Positions 1 through 14,120 of a DNA stretch of 64,000 nucleotides are shown piece after piece. The stretch covers positions 23,218,501 through 23,282,500 of the forward strand of contig NW_024465369.1 of the NCBI RefSeq assembly GCF_017591425.1. Reading direction: 5' to 3'. The notes under the pieces were generated by a model. The model was not told where the DNA came from. It saw only the letters and a list, made by a program, of their open reading frames with translations, and made no database searches. Made by a program: the position numbers and the translations under genes. Numbering within the stretch: position 1 is the stretch's first letter; every line of letters begins with the position of its first letter. This DNA comes from Ochotona curzoniae (lineage: Eukaryota > Chordata > Mammalia > Lagomorpha > Ochotonidae).

Positions 1-102
1 TGGTTCCTTAAAGTCACTAAAACACTGAGACAAATAAAAAAATCATTTCCTAAACTGTCAAGAAATCGTATATGAATCATTTTACCATTACATAAAAATT
101 AC

Positions 103-243
103 CTTCCTTTTTGCAAAATTCATGAGCAGCTTCAAAACTCACACCATCTAAGACTGTAGAAAAACTGTAGCAATTATTTTTAAATTTTATCCAGGGAATA
201 GATGTTTCTGAGCACAGCTCTGGATATTTAAGTGGTCTTGTTT
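103..243 (-). CDS. PLA2R1: PLA2R1 in-window exon 20 (probably exon 26): start of CTLD8
   Basis: 141 nt, phase 1 to phase 1 (TTCTTCTTAG|AAACAAG and AAGGAAG|GTAATT). It encodes TRPLKYPELCSETSIPWIKF, KNNCYSFSTVLDGVSFEAAH and EFCKKE. This is the first strand and helix of CTLD8. The remaining CTLD8 exons, the transmembrane exon and the tail are expected below position 1. Confidence 0.95.
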
Positions 244-3200
244 CTAAGAAGAAAAACCCATTGTAATTTTAGGTTAGTGACTGAGTTCATTTATTTAGAT
301 TAATATTACATTGCAATCCGTGAAAGACCAAGATAAATATAATAGTAAGATATTCATGGTGATACTCTGAAATATTGGGTTAATATAAATGATTACAAAA
401 CTAGCATAAGTTTAGAGCATTTTTGGCAGAAATAATCTTTACATAACACGACAGAGTATGTTGATCCATAGTTTTGTAAGTTCAGTTTGGGTACTGCCTG
501 GGGAGGGTAGCTTCTCTCCTGTTTGCAATGAGTACCTTTGAGGTGGAACAGCTGGGAGATGTCTCCAAGACAATGAATGAATGAATGGCAGTGAATGACT
601 TTCAGCTATACAAAAAGGTGTTTTATGCAATGTTGAATATTGCAGATTAAAAACAAATCCTTCCCTGCTAATAAACTTGTGAAATACAAAAAGGCATCCA
701 GGAAAGTATCATAAGGTAACAAAAGTAAGGACAACTGGGGAAGGATTCACACAGTAAGTCTAAGAGTCAGACACACCCATGCTGAGGTCTTGGTTCTGCT
801 ACTTCCTGGCTGTGGGCATGGTACCCGACACTGTTTCTGTCTCTAAAAGAGTTCTGACAACAAATACCTTTCTTGCACATTGAGGTGTTAAATTAGTTAC
901 GGCCTGACACTTCTCTCTCTCTCTTTTTAAAAATTCTTACTTTGCATTACAAAGGTGCAGGACTTCCCCCTTTTCCCTTCCTTTCCTCCCTCCTTCATCT
1001 CCCCTCCGCATTGCCCACATGTGTCATGACATTGCAGGTATCCTTCTTGGGCCATCCAGAAAGGCACTGGTGTGAAAAAGCAAAGGAGAGCTTGTATGGT
1101 GTTTTACAAGCACAATTAACGTTTCATATAAAGGGCCATCATTTACATTTAATGCTGAATTAAATTGATCTGGTTAGCTAATATATATGCCATTTGACAT
1201 AATTTCCGGAATAGAAGTAAACACATGTACTTTCACTGAAAGAGATTTCGAGTGTGCCGGGGCAATCTGCGGAGAGGGTGCCTGACGAAATGAGGCTACA
1301 TGTTACATCAGGAAGTGAGGAAACCTGGCTTCTGGTTCCGATATTGTTAACAGACAGCTGTGAGATCCTCAGGAAGCTTAAGTGTTCTGAGTTTGTTTTT
1401 GAATAAAGGATGACAGCTTCACATAGCCAAACACTGCTATTCATGGCCCTGGAATCATGTTAGTCTTTGATCTAACTATTAATCCTTAGTCAAGGTCCTC
1501 TGCATGTACTTTTTACCTATGTTTTTAGTCTGATTTGTCACCTGTAGTGCAGGCAAATCTCAACACAAGCTTTATCTAACATATACCCAGTGCTGTCTTT
1601 CTATAACTTTGTCCAAGCTTTCTTCCTCTGAAGGCCTCTTTCTATGCTATATTCCCATTTACATCCAACTCATTCTTTAAGGTCCATCTTCATGTTGTTT
1701 TCTTCAAAATGCCATTTTATTTTACTCCAAATGGATATGCTGTATTCTTTTGCTTGATAATTCCAGAAATATTCGCTACCTCTCATAGATCATTTGGTAG
1801 CTCTACTTAATATAGCAGTTAGTGGTCTTTGCATCACCAATCATATCAGAGGCCTTCTGAGAGTAAAGACTTCTTACTACTCGTGCTCTCATCTCTTGCC
1901 TAGTACAGTGCCTTGTATACTCTAGGTGTACAGGACATACTTCCTGAATTGAACAGAACTGAACCTACCAGTGGGCACATGGCAGATGGCACCTTGCAGA
2001 AATGACTCACAGGCCGCACTATGCCAGCGTCCATTGGTGTCAGCAAAAACACAGTCACCGAGGAAGGGAGACTCTTCATCTTCCCAAAAGGTGAAATTGG
2101 ACTTGGTGCCATCTGACCAGTCAAAACGAAGACCATTCTGTGGAGGGAAATTGAGTCATCATTTCCTTGCAACAGTGCTGGCAGCTTGACCCAGTGCTAC
2201 TGTGCATCTCACATTTCCCTTGTAGATTTGTATTTCTATGCCTGTTAGTTCAGAAGTTCTACACAGTTTGTGGATATTCCTTGACAATTAGGAATATATG
2301 CCACAAACAGTTTCTTTCTTTCTTTCTTTTCTTTTTTTTTATCCAGAAATTCTTGGCTTACTGCCACTATAATTTCTCACTAAATAGGCCTAGACAAACA
2401 GTATCAGTGTTTTGCTTTTTACACCAATACAGATTTCAAATTGGTCGGAGTCACAAAACTGAAAACATGTTAAGTATCAAAGAAAACTCAACTTAAATGT
2501 TTTAGGGGCTTGGTGAGGGGAAAATCTTTATAAGTTGTACAAAAGTCAAAGGCCTGACGCAAAATTGATTCAAGTTGAAGCACTAGGAACTATAAACATA
2601 TGATAAACAAATAAAACATCATTATTCCATCTATTTCACTGGCAAAATTTTTGATAATGTTACGTGTTGGTGAGGATGTGTGACAAATCTAGATGCTCTC
2701 ATATTGTGTTAATTTCATATGAATTGGTACAAACCTTTGGAGGGCAATTTGGCAATGGGTGTGCTCAACAGTTTTAGTTTTGGGAATGTATCCTACTTGC
2801 ACAAGTATATTTTTGGTATACTGTTTATAACTGAAAAAGTAAGAGGAGCCCAAATGTCTCTTCATAGGAGAATCATTTAATAAGTTGTGGTATATCCTAC
2901 CATTCTGCTGTCCCGAAGACTCAGACTTCTATGCGCTAACATTAAAAGCTGTGAAATATATACTACATAAAAAAGGCACATTTAAGGAAAAAACATAATA
3001 TGAGCTCCTTTGTGTATAAAAACTATATAAGATATTCATTAATTATCTGTAAACAGATGTATATATACAGAAAATATCTAGATAACACACAAGAAACTGT
3101 TTACAACTATTTACACTGGGAAATGTAACTAAAGTTTGGGACAGCTTAATGTTTACCTGATACTACTTTGTGTAATGATTTTATTTTGTAAAAAGAGCTA

Positions 3201-6200
3201 TTCTCCCAATCACATCCTCACAGGGAAAAAGACCCCATGTATTAAGCTTCAAGGAATACTGAATCAACTAATACTTAAATTTCTAGGCAGGACATATGGT
3301 TAATTTTTCTTCAGGATTCTTTAAGTGCAACAAATTACTTAAATACAGTGCATCTGTGTAAGAAGTGTTTCAGGAACCACATTAGGGAGGATCTGGGTGT
3401 GCTTGCAAACTTTCAGGCAACCTTTGAGAGGTATTTTTAGAAACTAGACAATTCCTAATTTAGCTCATAAGGGTGTAAAGCCCTATTTTATAGCCACAAG
3501 CTGCTCCTAAGAGATGATCAGTAGCTATTGTATCGAAAAATCATATATGTGTTACATTTATTTCTAAGACATTTTTTCTGAGCTAATTTTAGTGACAGTG
3601 TCACCACAGAGGTAAATGAAAGGTAAGATTTGCTAAGGGAGTTCAGACACCCACATTGGCAGTGAACAATCCAATCCAGTGGGCGTGTCTGAGCCGGCTG
3701 AGGATGACCGTGAGGAAGGACTGCTGATACTGGTCTGTGATGCTGACCAGTTCTGCTCCATGCATCAGGCAGGATTTTATTGCTGCATACCAAGTCATAT
3801 TTGCATGAATTATTTTGTAAGTTCTGTTTCCATATTCTAAGGTATTGGGGATTGGATACATGTCAGATGTATTTACATGGTGTCCAGAAGAATCTAGAAT
3901 GAGAACAGCAACAAAAATCATTTATAGCATCTGGATGATAAAGGAGGCAAAACTTATTATCTTTGATCCCTTTCAGGATGGTCTTTATTGATCAGAGAGT
4001 TTTTCTGTCCAAAAACTGACTACTTCAAAGGGATGCCACTACCTAAAATTGTAGGTGATGCTGAAGATTTAAAACACTAAGGACAGTGTAATGGGCACAG
4101 TAATGAAAGGGCAAGGTAATGGCTGCGTCAGACTCCCGCCCTCATTTTGTAAGTACATATTCTCAGAAAAAAATGCTTGATTTTGCTTTTGAGCATAATA
4201 GTCACTACTGTTTAATGTTTACATGTACAAATTCTAAAATAACATTTTAAAAATTAGGGAGGTGCTTAGCATCCATACAATTGTTATAAGCAGTTATCGA
4301 TAACTTGTCAGAGTCAAGATTCTAGATTAAAAGGCAAGGTTTTTTCACCCACAGTTGTTGTTGTTCATGTCGTTTCTTGTTCATGGAAATCTAGCCTGTG
4401 TTTTATACTCTAGTGTGTTCTCGCTAATAATGTACCTTTGCTTTTTTATTCTATGTGATGTTGTGAATTAGCATAGGTCAACTTCAGATAGGAAGTTGAG
4501 CTAAGTTTCCATATTTTGGTCCAAAATGACTTAAATTCCTCCCCATCCACTGGTTTAATTACGTTTTGGGTTGCAAAGGAACCTGGTGAAGTGCCTATGG
4601 GTCTGAACAACTGGGACTTAGTTTCATTCCTGGCCTTAACTGGCAAAGAGATTCAGGCACATTAATCTTTCTAACTATCAAATTTCTGCTCTATAGGAGA
4701 GTGACAAGCTTCTCTTAAAGGCGAATTGGAGTGGCTAGAAGTCAGTGAGATAGCATGTAGGGTGCATACTATTGTATCTGGGATATAGCAGGTGCTCAAT
4801 AAGTGTTGCTGCTTCTTTCTCCTCTACTTATACTCTCCTAGTAAAAATGGCAAAGTTAGTATTTGACTTTTACCAAAGACAGCTATCTAAATACAATAGT
4901 AACACATGTTGTAAAATCAAAGAGAAATTAATATACTTAGCTGTTAATTTGTGAAAGCTAACACTTTTATTATCAATTTAGTTATCATTAGAGTCTGTTT
5001 GTCAACCCACCTGACTAGTCTATAGGCATTTATGCAAAATAAATACAATACCAAACTAAATATTTAAAAGTAATAACTAGCAAAATTAAAATGACTCAAA
5101 TTCTTTGTATAGATGACCCAGGTGCCAATATTACACCTACTTCCTTTATGTAACACCCAAACACTGCATTGTTATATCATGATCTATTTAAATAATTAAT
5201 TCCATCAACTTTCAAAACCCAAGTGATTTTGTCAACCATTACCCCGGTAAAGAAAGAGCTATTAGTTTCCAAGTTTCAACCTTTAGTTCTTGACTTTGTG
5301 CTTGTTTCTCTCTCTCTCTCTCTTTTTAAAAAGATTTATTTTTATTGGACAGTCAGATATACAGAGAGGAGGAAAGACAGACAGGAAGATCTTCCCGTCT
5401 AATGGTTCATTCCCCAAGCGGCTGCAATGGCTGAAGCTGAGCTAATCCAAAGCCAAGAGCTAAGAGCTCTTCTGAGTTTCCTACATGGGTGCAGGGTCCC
5501 AAGGCTTTGGGCTGTCCTCTGCTGCTTTTCCAGGCCATAAGCAGAGAGCTGGATGGAAAGGAAGGCTGCCAGGATTAGAACCGGTGCCCATATGGGATCC
5601 TGGCACATGTGAAGCAAGGACTTTAGCTGCTAGGCTATCATGCTGAGCCCTGTCCTTGTTTCTCTTTTAATTCAAATTTTTTTCCTTCCAAGACCTTATG
5701 CTCAAATGCAATGTAAGTACATATTTTATGATAAAGAGAATCAGAACCTGAGTATTTATTAAGACTATAAATATTTGCATAGTTGAATAATTCTTTTTCT
5801 GAAATAACAATAATAAAACCTCTTATCATTTGATGGTAGGAACTATGCTAAGAAAGCAGTTATATAACACATCCAAACCAGCTAACTATATAATATTACA
5901 GATGCAAAAATCAAAGCTCCTGGAAGATAGGCACTTTGACTAAAATGTATTTGTAGAGACAGAATAGGAATGCACTTGAGGTGGACATTGTACATCCTCT
6001 CTCCTCAACTATACCTATGCTGTACTAGCACCAAACAACATTGGCATGGCAAATCCTAAAAATAACGAGAGGTCAATATTGAGGAAGTAGAACAGAATTG
6101 TTGTATTTAACTGAGACTTTGAATGTATCACACATTTTTCCTAATATTTTCTTGGGTGAAAGATAGGAAGACATTCACCTAATTCACAGAATTGTAATGA

Positions 6201-9200
6201 AAATTTTATGGCATAATGCTCATAAAGCCAAGGCACAGTGCCAGAGCACAATTGTGTAAGTGCATAGTCTACTGATAGCATTTCTTTGCCCAGCAAGCCT
6301 TGCCTTTCCTGTAATTCTGTTGCTGTTACAGATTAGTTTCATCCTTCAGTTTCTGACCATTATGCTCCAGTGATAAGTGTTTACCTGGAACTGCTTTTCT
6401 GAAAATGGTTTGATACTAAGTACCATTAAAAAATGTTGTTTATTTAAAAGGCAGAGAGACAGGGAGAGAAGGAGTGGCACACACACAGATGCGTCCATCC
6501 ACTGACTCATTCACTCCCCCAAATGACTGCAACAGCCGGGATGGGTCAGGCCCAAACCAGGATCCAGGAACTCCACCTGGGTCCTCCCACATGTGCAGTA
6601 GGCACCCAAGCATTTGGGCCATCAGCTGCTGCTTTTCAGGCACATAGGCTGCAAGCTGGATGGAACCAAGCAACCCAGACTCAAACTGTCTGATAGGCCA
6701 TGCTGGCTCCACAAATGGCGGCTGAACGTGCTGCACCACAGTTCTGGCCCCACTTAGTATCATTAAAGAGTTCACAAGTACATAATACTAAGAAGTACAA
6801 TCCATATTACAGGTCAGCATATCTGTTCCTATGCTGGGCTCTTCATTTGTTTTTGTTTTTTTTTTTTTACAGCTCCAGAGATGAACCCTGACACTCTGTG
6901 GTATTGTCAGGAAACTGTTAGCTTTGCTGTGATACAGAACAAATATGAAAAATAAGGATGAGTCTCAGAAATGAAAGAAATGAGAAAACCCAAATAGTTC
7001 TTACCCTGCATTTTTTCACAGACAAACCCATAGCCTTCTTTTCCACAATCTTCAAAATACCATTTTCCAGTGAAATGAAAATTAGGATTACTAGACAGCA
7101 GAGCACAAAGAGGGGTGTGATTTTGATCTGCAGTGGTATTGTAATTGGGAATCTATAAAAAGAATCCACATATAACATCAAAAACAAGGCAACATATCAC
7201 AATATTATAACATGGAGGTTCTTATTAAGGATGTAATTTTTCAAATTAAAACACCCTCACTGATTCGCATTTCATAAAGCTCACAAATCACTTCATAACT
7301 TATGAAGTAAACAATTACTGTAATGAGTGATTTATGGAACACATAAACATTAGATGAAATTATATTATTAAAAGTTAATATGTTAATAATAAACTAATAT
7401 AAATCTATGCCTGCAAAATGTAGGAAGTAAATGAATGCCGAGTAAAGGAGCCTTGAGTGGGTTCTCTTTGTAAAATGATTTCTGCAAAGTAAATTTGTAG
7501 GCTTACATTTAGTATGTCAGATGGAGACCAGTTAGAATATATCACAGGATTTCCATTTAGCCATTTTTCATAATCATCATTTTGCAATCCTATCCACACG
7601 TTAGCAGTCTGGCCAAAAAGATTCATGGTAATGAAAGCTGAAAAAGAGGAATCCATTATCTAATTTACTATGTATCAACTGGTTGAGTAATCATTAAATT
7701 CTGTTTATAACATGATTATACTTAAATGAGAGAAAAACTTATTTATGAATCAATTGTGGGAATTTAACTATGTCTTTGTTAAGGGGGTGCCATTTCTTTC
7801 ACCTTCATTTCAGTTTAAATTGACAGAAATTAGCTGGATAACCTGAGATTTCATCACATCACTATCAGAACAATTTTCAGTGTTTAGTCAATGCCTCTCT
7901 CAACAAAAACATGTATCTCTTACATTTATACTAAGGTATATAACTGTCTAAATATCTAGTAAATGTAAGTAAATCTAGACAGACACAAAAACTCATACAA
8001 TTGTAGCAATCTATACGTTAGGTTATTCTAGTAATTTCAAAATAGAGATCATCAGTGCTTCCTCTTCATTATTCCTGGTTACACAAAGGAGCCCAAAGTT
8101 CAGAGCTGATAAGCAATGTGTTAGATTTTTACAGATATCATGTTGTAAAGCCTTCTAGGTCAAATGGAAAATTAGTGATAAAAAAAAAACTAGTGTCATC
8201 AGCAATATAGTATTATAAAGGTTGATTTGGAAATGTCTCAGCCACTACTTGAGAGTAAGAGTGTTTTGGCCTGCTTGAGCATTCAGTCCTCTACCTTGCT
8301 CCACTTCACTCTCAATGGCCACCAGCGTCCCGCCTTTGGCAACGCAGGAATCCCGAGCATATGTCCAGTTCTTCCTGCTGCTTGGGTCTTTGGGGATATT
8401 CACTAAAAGACACTATAAAAAGTCACAACAAAATGTTACTTCCACATTTTTCTTAATGAATTCAAAACGTTTCCTAAAGACACTGAGGATCAGCCTTGAA
8501 CATTCTTCATCCTTTTCTTGAGAAGAAAGTACTTTTTCCTTTCCGCAGCTCTGAAGGTGTTTGAATGAGACGAAGAGGAGCAGGTTTTAGGGTGAGGTTT
8601 AGAGTGACCTGTTTGCATTTGCATCAGGCAGAACAGGAGGATATCAGAATAGTGTCTTCTTTCAATGGAAAGTAGTATTTCAGCCTGATTGTAGTGTTGA
8701 TAATGGAAGACAAAAATCTAGAATAGGATTGTGGAAGTGTGGATGAACAGCTTCATTTGACTTTGTTTACAAATACACCTTCTTCTTTAGGTGTTAGAGA
8801 AATCAAACCATATCAGGTATTTAAATTCACCTAACACTTGGAGTCAGCCATTAGTCACTGTGCCATTGGGGAGAGCCTGAAAGGAAAAAGGAGTCCAATG
8901 GAAGAAGCAAGAACAAGTAGAGGAAAGCTGGAACAAAGAATCAATAAAAGGGAAGGTCAGCCATCAGTGTTAAAGGTCACACAGAAGGAAAGGCTGTGGG
9001 GTCTAGTAAGCAGAGTTGACTATTACTGAAAAGAGAATCATAACATGGCAGAGATTTCTTTTTTATGGAACAGGGTGAGAAATTGAGTGATTCATACTAG
9101 GCTGAGCACACAGGCTTGAAGATAAGCTTTTTTCTCTCCTTTAAGCTCAGTGAAATTAAAATGTGTCAATAGGCTAGAAAGGAATTAAGTAAGAGGTGCA

Positions 9201-12200
9201 GATAGAAGGGGAAGCCTAAAAAAGATTGAGAAAAGTTCCAGAGAAGTTAGGAGAGATTTCATGCAGATGAAATTCACTTGGAGTGTGCTCAGGTTTCATC
9301 TCTTGCTCCAATCTCCTTATCAATCAACACAGACAACTGTAGTCATTAACAGCTTAGATCCCAAGGTTTTGCCGTGGAGAGAATCTCAGCTACAGAATAA
9401 TTCTTTTTTTAAAAGATTTATTTTTAAAAATTTTATATGCATATTTCATAGAGAGAAAGAAGGAGGTCTTCCACACCCACTGATTCACTCTCTAAATGAC
9501 TGAGCTGATCCAAAGCTGGGAGCCAGGAGTTTTTCCTAGGTCTCCCATGTGAGTGCAGGATTCCAAGGACTTGGGCTATCATTCACTTCTTTCCCAGGTC
9601 ATAAGCAAAGAGTTGGATTGGAAGTGGATTAGCTAAGATATGAACCAGTGTCAATATGGGATGCCAGTTCCACAAGGCAGAGGATTAGACTACTCTGCCA
9701 CCATACTGGACCCTAGAATAATTCTGTCATCCTTCCCTGTCTGCCCCACTTTTGGGATGATTTCCCTCTGCTAATTCTTCAATTTATGAATTTGTTATTT
9801 CCCATCTCTTCCTTATCATTGTATATTCTGTAAAAAGGAAAAAGAAAAGGAAAAAAGATTCAAGTTTTACTGCTTTTTGAACAGCATACTGTATAAATTC
9901 CCCAATAAATGTTTCTGGAATAAAATGAAAGCAAATGGATCCTAAAATGCTTGTCAAATAACATACTCAAATGAACTACAGTTGGCCCATTCATTCTCAA
10001 ATAAGCACTTTTGCCCCTTGGGAGATGTTTGGATAATGTTTGGAGATAATTTTGGGTGTTACAATGGTGGGGTCTCCAGTAAATGGAGACCAGAGGTGCT
10101 GTTGAACATTTTATACTGTACACTGTAGGTCAGGTCCCTACAATAAAGAATTATCCAGCTATTAATAGTGCTGAGATAATTTTGCTCAAAACTCAGTCCT
10201 GATCATAATATTCTTTAGTCGAACTCTCTAGGGGTTTTCAATTGCTTTTAGCGTGAAAACCAGAAACCCTGATTTAGCTCGAAGTAGAGTTACCAAGTAA
10301 GAATAGAAATAACATTTTCCATTTGTCTGGTCCCCTTTGCCTTGTTTGTCTCACAAAGAAACCAAATTGGCTTTAAAAGAGTTTAATTTTTATAACAACT
10401 ATCCTTTTATCTATTTCTTTTCATTTTGCCTCTTCCCTCTAATTATAAACTCCAAAGAGTGGCACATAGTAATTATTAGGAAGTCTTATCATTTAATGTG
10501 AATTCACCTTGTATTCAGATAGTCACTCTAATGAACCATTCATAAATACCAATGAGCCTCATTGGTTCAGCTATCTCAATAAATACAGAAAACACTCTCC
10601 TCTGGTCTTTCACAACATTTGCCTCAACCAAGACTTGCTAGTTTTCCACGATGGAAATGTGGCCTTCCATCACTACAGCTTCATTGTTTCTAAAAATATC
10701 ACATATTTACAAACACACTCTGAAATAGTGTCATTAATAATTAAAGCAAAGCAGCAAGATGAAATATAGCATCCTTAATTTTAACTTGTTTATTTACTTA
10801 CTAATTTGCAAAATGTGATCAAGTATAAAGCATCTCTAATTATGACTCTGAATTAAGGAGGCCTATGGTACTCCAAACAAGCTTTGCATATAAATTTGCT
10901 CTTGTTTCAAAGTCATGTAGAGCTGCACGATCTTCCCTACAAACTAGTCCTTTCCCAGAGTTTCCCCTGACACTGAATGGCATAGTCAGCACCCATTTAC
11001 AAAAGTCTTGAAACCAGGGAGACATCCTCACCCTTCCACTCCGTCATCTCTGTAGCTCTACCATCTGGTCATGTCATTTCCTAAGGAGCTACTTCTGCCT
11101 CCCCAGAGCTCACAACCCCAAGTTCTCCAAAAAGAAAGGATTGTGTCTGTTTTCTGCCACCATTAAATTCTCAGCTCCCAACATGGTTTCATGAATGGAT
11201 GAATAAATTGCTAAGATCAGAATAAATTCCAGAAACAGAGACGAGAGAGTTTTTAAGAGGAAAAGCTATGTTGTGCACAAAATCAATTATTGAATGATTG
11301 CAACCCAGACAGTGCAAGGCAGCCATTAGCATTCCGTCAGGTCTTGAATAAAAATTTGTAAGTAGAAGCTGAAGAATTAATCACACACACACACACATAC
11401 ACACCCACTCATGGAATTTTTCCCAGAGGTCTCCTGAGACAAGTATGTTAGGAGACTTGTTCTTCCTTGAATAACCCATGGTCAATTCTCTTCCCTGTCA
11501 TCAAGCATGAAGAAAATTATTTATGAGCCCTTAAGAAATATGTTTAACTTTTTAACGTATCCTTGGATTTTAGAAGTCTTATGTGGCTTGTTTGATGTGG
11601 CTTGTTTGACTTGGTTAATATGCATTTAAGTTTGATGCATAACTTTTCACTGCTTGGTAGCTGAACTATTTTTAGCATTGAATAGTATTCTACTATCTAG
11701 ATATACCACTGTTTATTTATCTAAAGGCTATCTTGGTTTCTAGGTTTGGGCAATAATAAATAAAACTGCTATAAATATCTATGTGTAGGTTTTCATGTAG
11801 ATGAAATGTTACAACGTTTTTGGATAGGTAACAAGGAGTGTGAATGTTGATTGTATGTTAAGAGTGTGTTCGTTGTGTAAGAAGCTTCCAAACCGTGTTA
11901 GACAGTAGCAGCATCATTTTACTTACCCTCCATCAGTGAACCAAAGTTTTTGTTGTTCCTCGTCTTCAATATGTGGTGTTGTCAGTATTACAGAGTTTGG
12001 CTGTTCTAATAGATATGTAATAATTTTTGATGTTATTTCCACTGGATTCCTAGCATAGTTCTATGAAGTGGCAGGTACAGGATATGGATCACAGATTTTG
12101 GGATAGAAAGCCATGAGGTTGCTTCTCCAGAACTTCAGAAAATTCACACATTTTTATTACAATCAATCTTCTTATCTACAAAATGGGAATAATTCTGTGT

Positions 12201-14089
12201 GTATAAAAATTTAATAAAATGAGATCACTCAGCTAAGAGGCAGAAGCAATCCAGATGCCCATCAATGGATGAATGGATAAACCAAATATGACAAGCACAT
12301 AAAATGGAATATATTCAGTGCTAAAAGGAGGGAAATCCTGTTGCATCCTACAACATGGATGAATCTCGAGAATATTGTGTCAAGTGAAACAAACCAGCAG
12401 AAAAGGAGAAATATTACATGATTGCCATTACATGAGCTAGTCAAGTGTACAAAGACAGAGATTTAAGCAGTGGTTTCCCTGGCACTGGAGGGCAGGGTTG
12501 GGGAAAGAACAAAGAGCTCTTGCTCTGTGGTTAGAGTTTCAGTTTTGCAAGATGGAAAGTGTAGAGATTTGCAGTGAAAGTGCTAACACTGCTGGACTGC
12601 ATATCTAAAATATTGAAAGATGGTACATCCTGTGTTCTGTATATTTTGTATGATGAAAAAAATTTTAAAAAACAGTGCCACATATATAGAGGATACTCCA
12701 TCAGTGTGTGCAAAATCCAAGTGGCTTCACTACACCAGTTAACAGTTGGAGGTAGATTTCAAAGGTGAGAATGTCCTGCCAGTGTAACTAAATGTTTAGA
12801 TTGGAAGTAGGCAGCTCTCATTGAAAGGCAGTGTTGTATTAGTCTATGAAAATAGGATACAGGTTTTTTTAAAAACTCTCTAAGGGTTAAGCAGTTATAA
12901 ATTTGGGATATATTCTAATTATTTCTACCTTAGGCCCATATGATTATTTTATATTAAATGTAAGGAGTTAGGGACTAAGCCTAGGCATTACTTGAAGCAC
13001 CCTGTTCCAGGCAGGGAAGGCCAAAATAAGATGGGAGTTGGGCCTGCTTGAGTTTACACTCATTTGGAGCAGAGCTGTCATTGTGAAGCATGCAATTCTC
13101 TGTCTCTTTGCTGCCCTCTCGTTCTGCCCCCCTCCTTGTATTCTGCATATACACACACCCCACATCACATTTAATGAAGCATTCATGCATTACAGCAAAT
13201 GATTGTGCCAAGTGGTTTAAAAAAAAAAAGAGTTTACAAATTAGGAGTGGTATCAAGTCATTTTTGGCAAAAATTTTGGTTTCCAAAAGGTTGTTCCTAA
13301 ATAGAAAACTCAAATATGTGGAAAGTTCTTTCCTCCACCCCCAAATAAATATTCCAGGTTCTCTTAACAGCACATGCTTCCTAAAAGCTGATTTTGAATT
13401 ACTCCCCACAATGAACAGTTATAAAAGAGAAACAAAAGCAATAGTTTGTAAAGGAATTTACCTTATAGTCAAAATACAGCCATCCTTTGGGGCATGTTCC
13501 ATGTTGTTTCGGTGTATTCTTCTCTTTTTCTATGACCCAAAACTCTTTTCTCTTACAAATGCCAGGCATAGAAACTGCACAGTCTTGAATGTCCCAGAGT
13601 CCTAGAGGAGCAAATGGGTTGCATATAAGTTTAGAAACAGCACTGACCCGTTTTAGACCCATGCATGAGCCACTCTGGCCACTATTTCTACAACTGCTCT
13701 AATTTTTTGATTTTGGCTTTTTAAATTTAGAAGCTGAACTAAACTTTACTGACCATGGAATTCTTCAGTGATAACAGCGAACTAGGCCAGACTCTAAATT
13801 AGTAATCCTAAGGTAAGAATGTACAAATTTTGCAACCACTGAACTTAAAATAGCAAAACCGACGGAAGTCATAAGTATATTTGACTTGGATAAATAATTC
13901 TTTATGAAGCATTTTTGAATTTTAAAACATTCTGATTCATGGTACAGAGAGAAAAGATTCTAAACCAACGGATGAGGTCCTCCACACAACAAAATGTTTA
14001 TAACACATAATTTAGGGAAAAAATTGCATCTTCTAAGAAAGTGGTAATATATTCTCAGGTCTTTAGCCTCTTGCCAGCCTTTTTTTGTT

Positions 14090-14120
<31 letters not shown>

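Larger units (their letters stand above)
244..1968 (-). other. PLA2R1 intron with MIR and LINE-2 relics
   Basis: Intron of 1725 bp between the CTLD8 and CTLD7 exons. It holds a weak MIR relic, a pyrimidine-rich stretch near 960-1010 and a LINE-2 3' end next to the CTLD7 exon. The rest is unassigned AT-rich sequence. Confidence 0.8.
3894..7004 (-). other. PLA2R1 intron with two CSINEs and a MIR relic
   Basis: Intron of 3111 bp between the CTLD7 and CTLD6 exons. Besides the repeats listed separately it holds unassigned AT-rich sequence and a T-rich run near 6848-6870. Confidence 0.8.
8413..13461 (-). other. PLA2R1 intron with CSINE, MER5-like, L1 and MIR relics
   Basis: Intron of 5049 bp inside CTLD6. 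Repeats are listed separately. Between 8413 and 9400, and between 10200 and 11380, I see no recognisable repeat or gene. Confidence 0.8.

Noticed and set aside
13090..13605. 171-codon open frame on the plus strand
   Set aside because: It overlaps the antisense of a PLA2R1 exon and the adjacent intron and has no recognisable domain.
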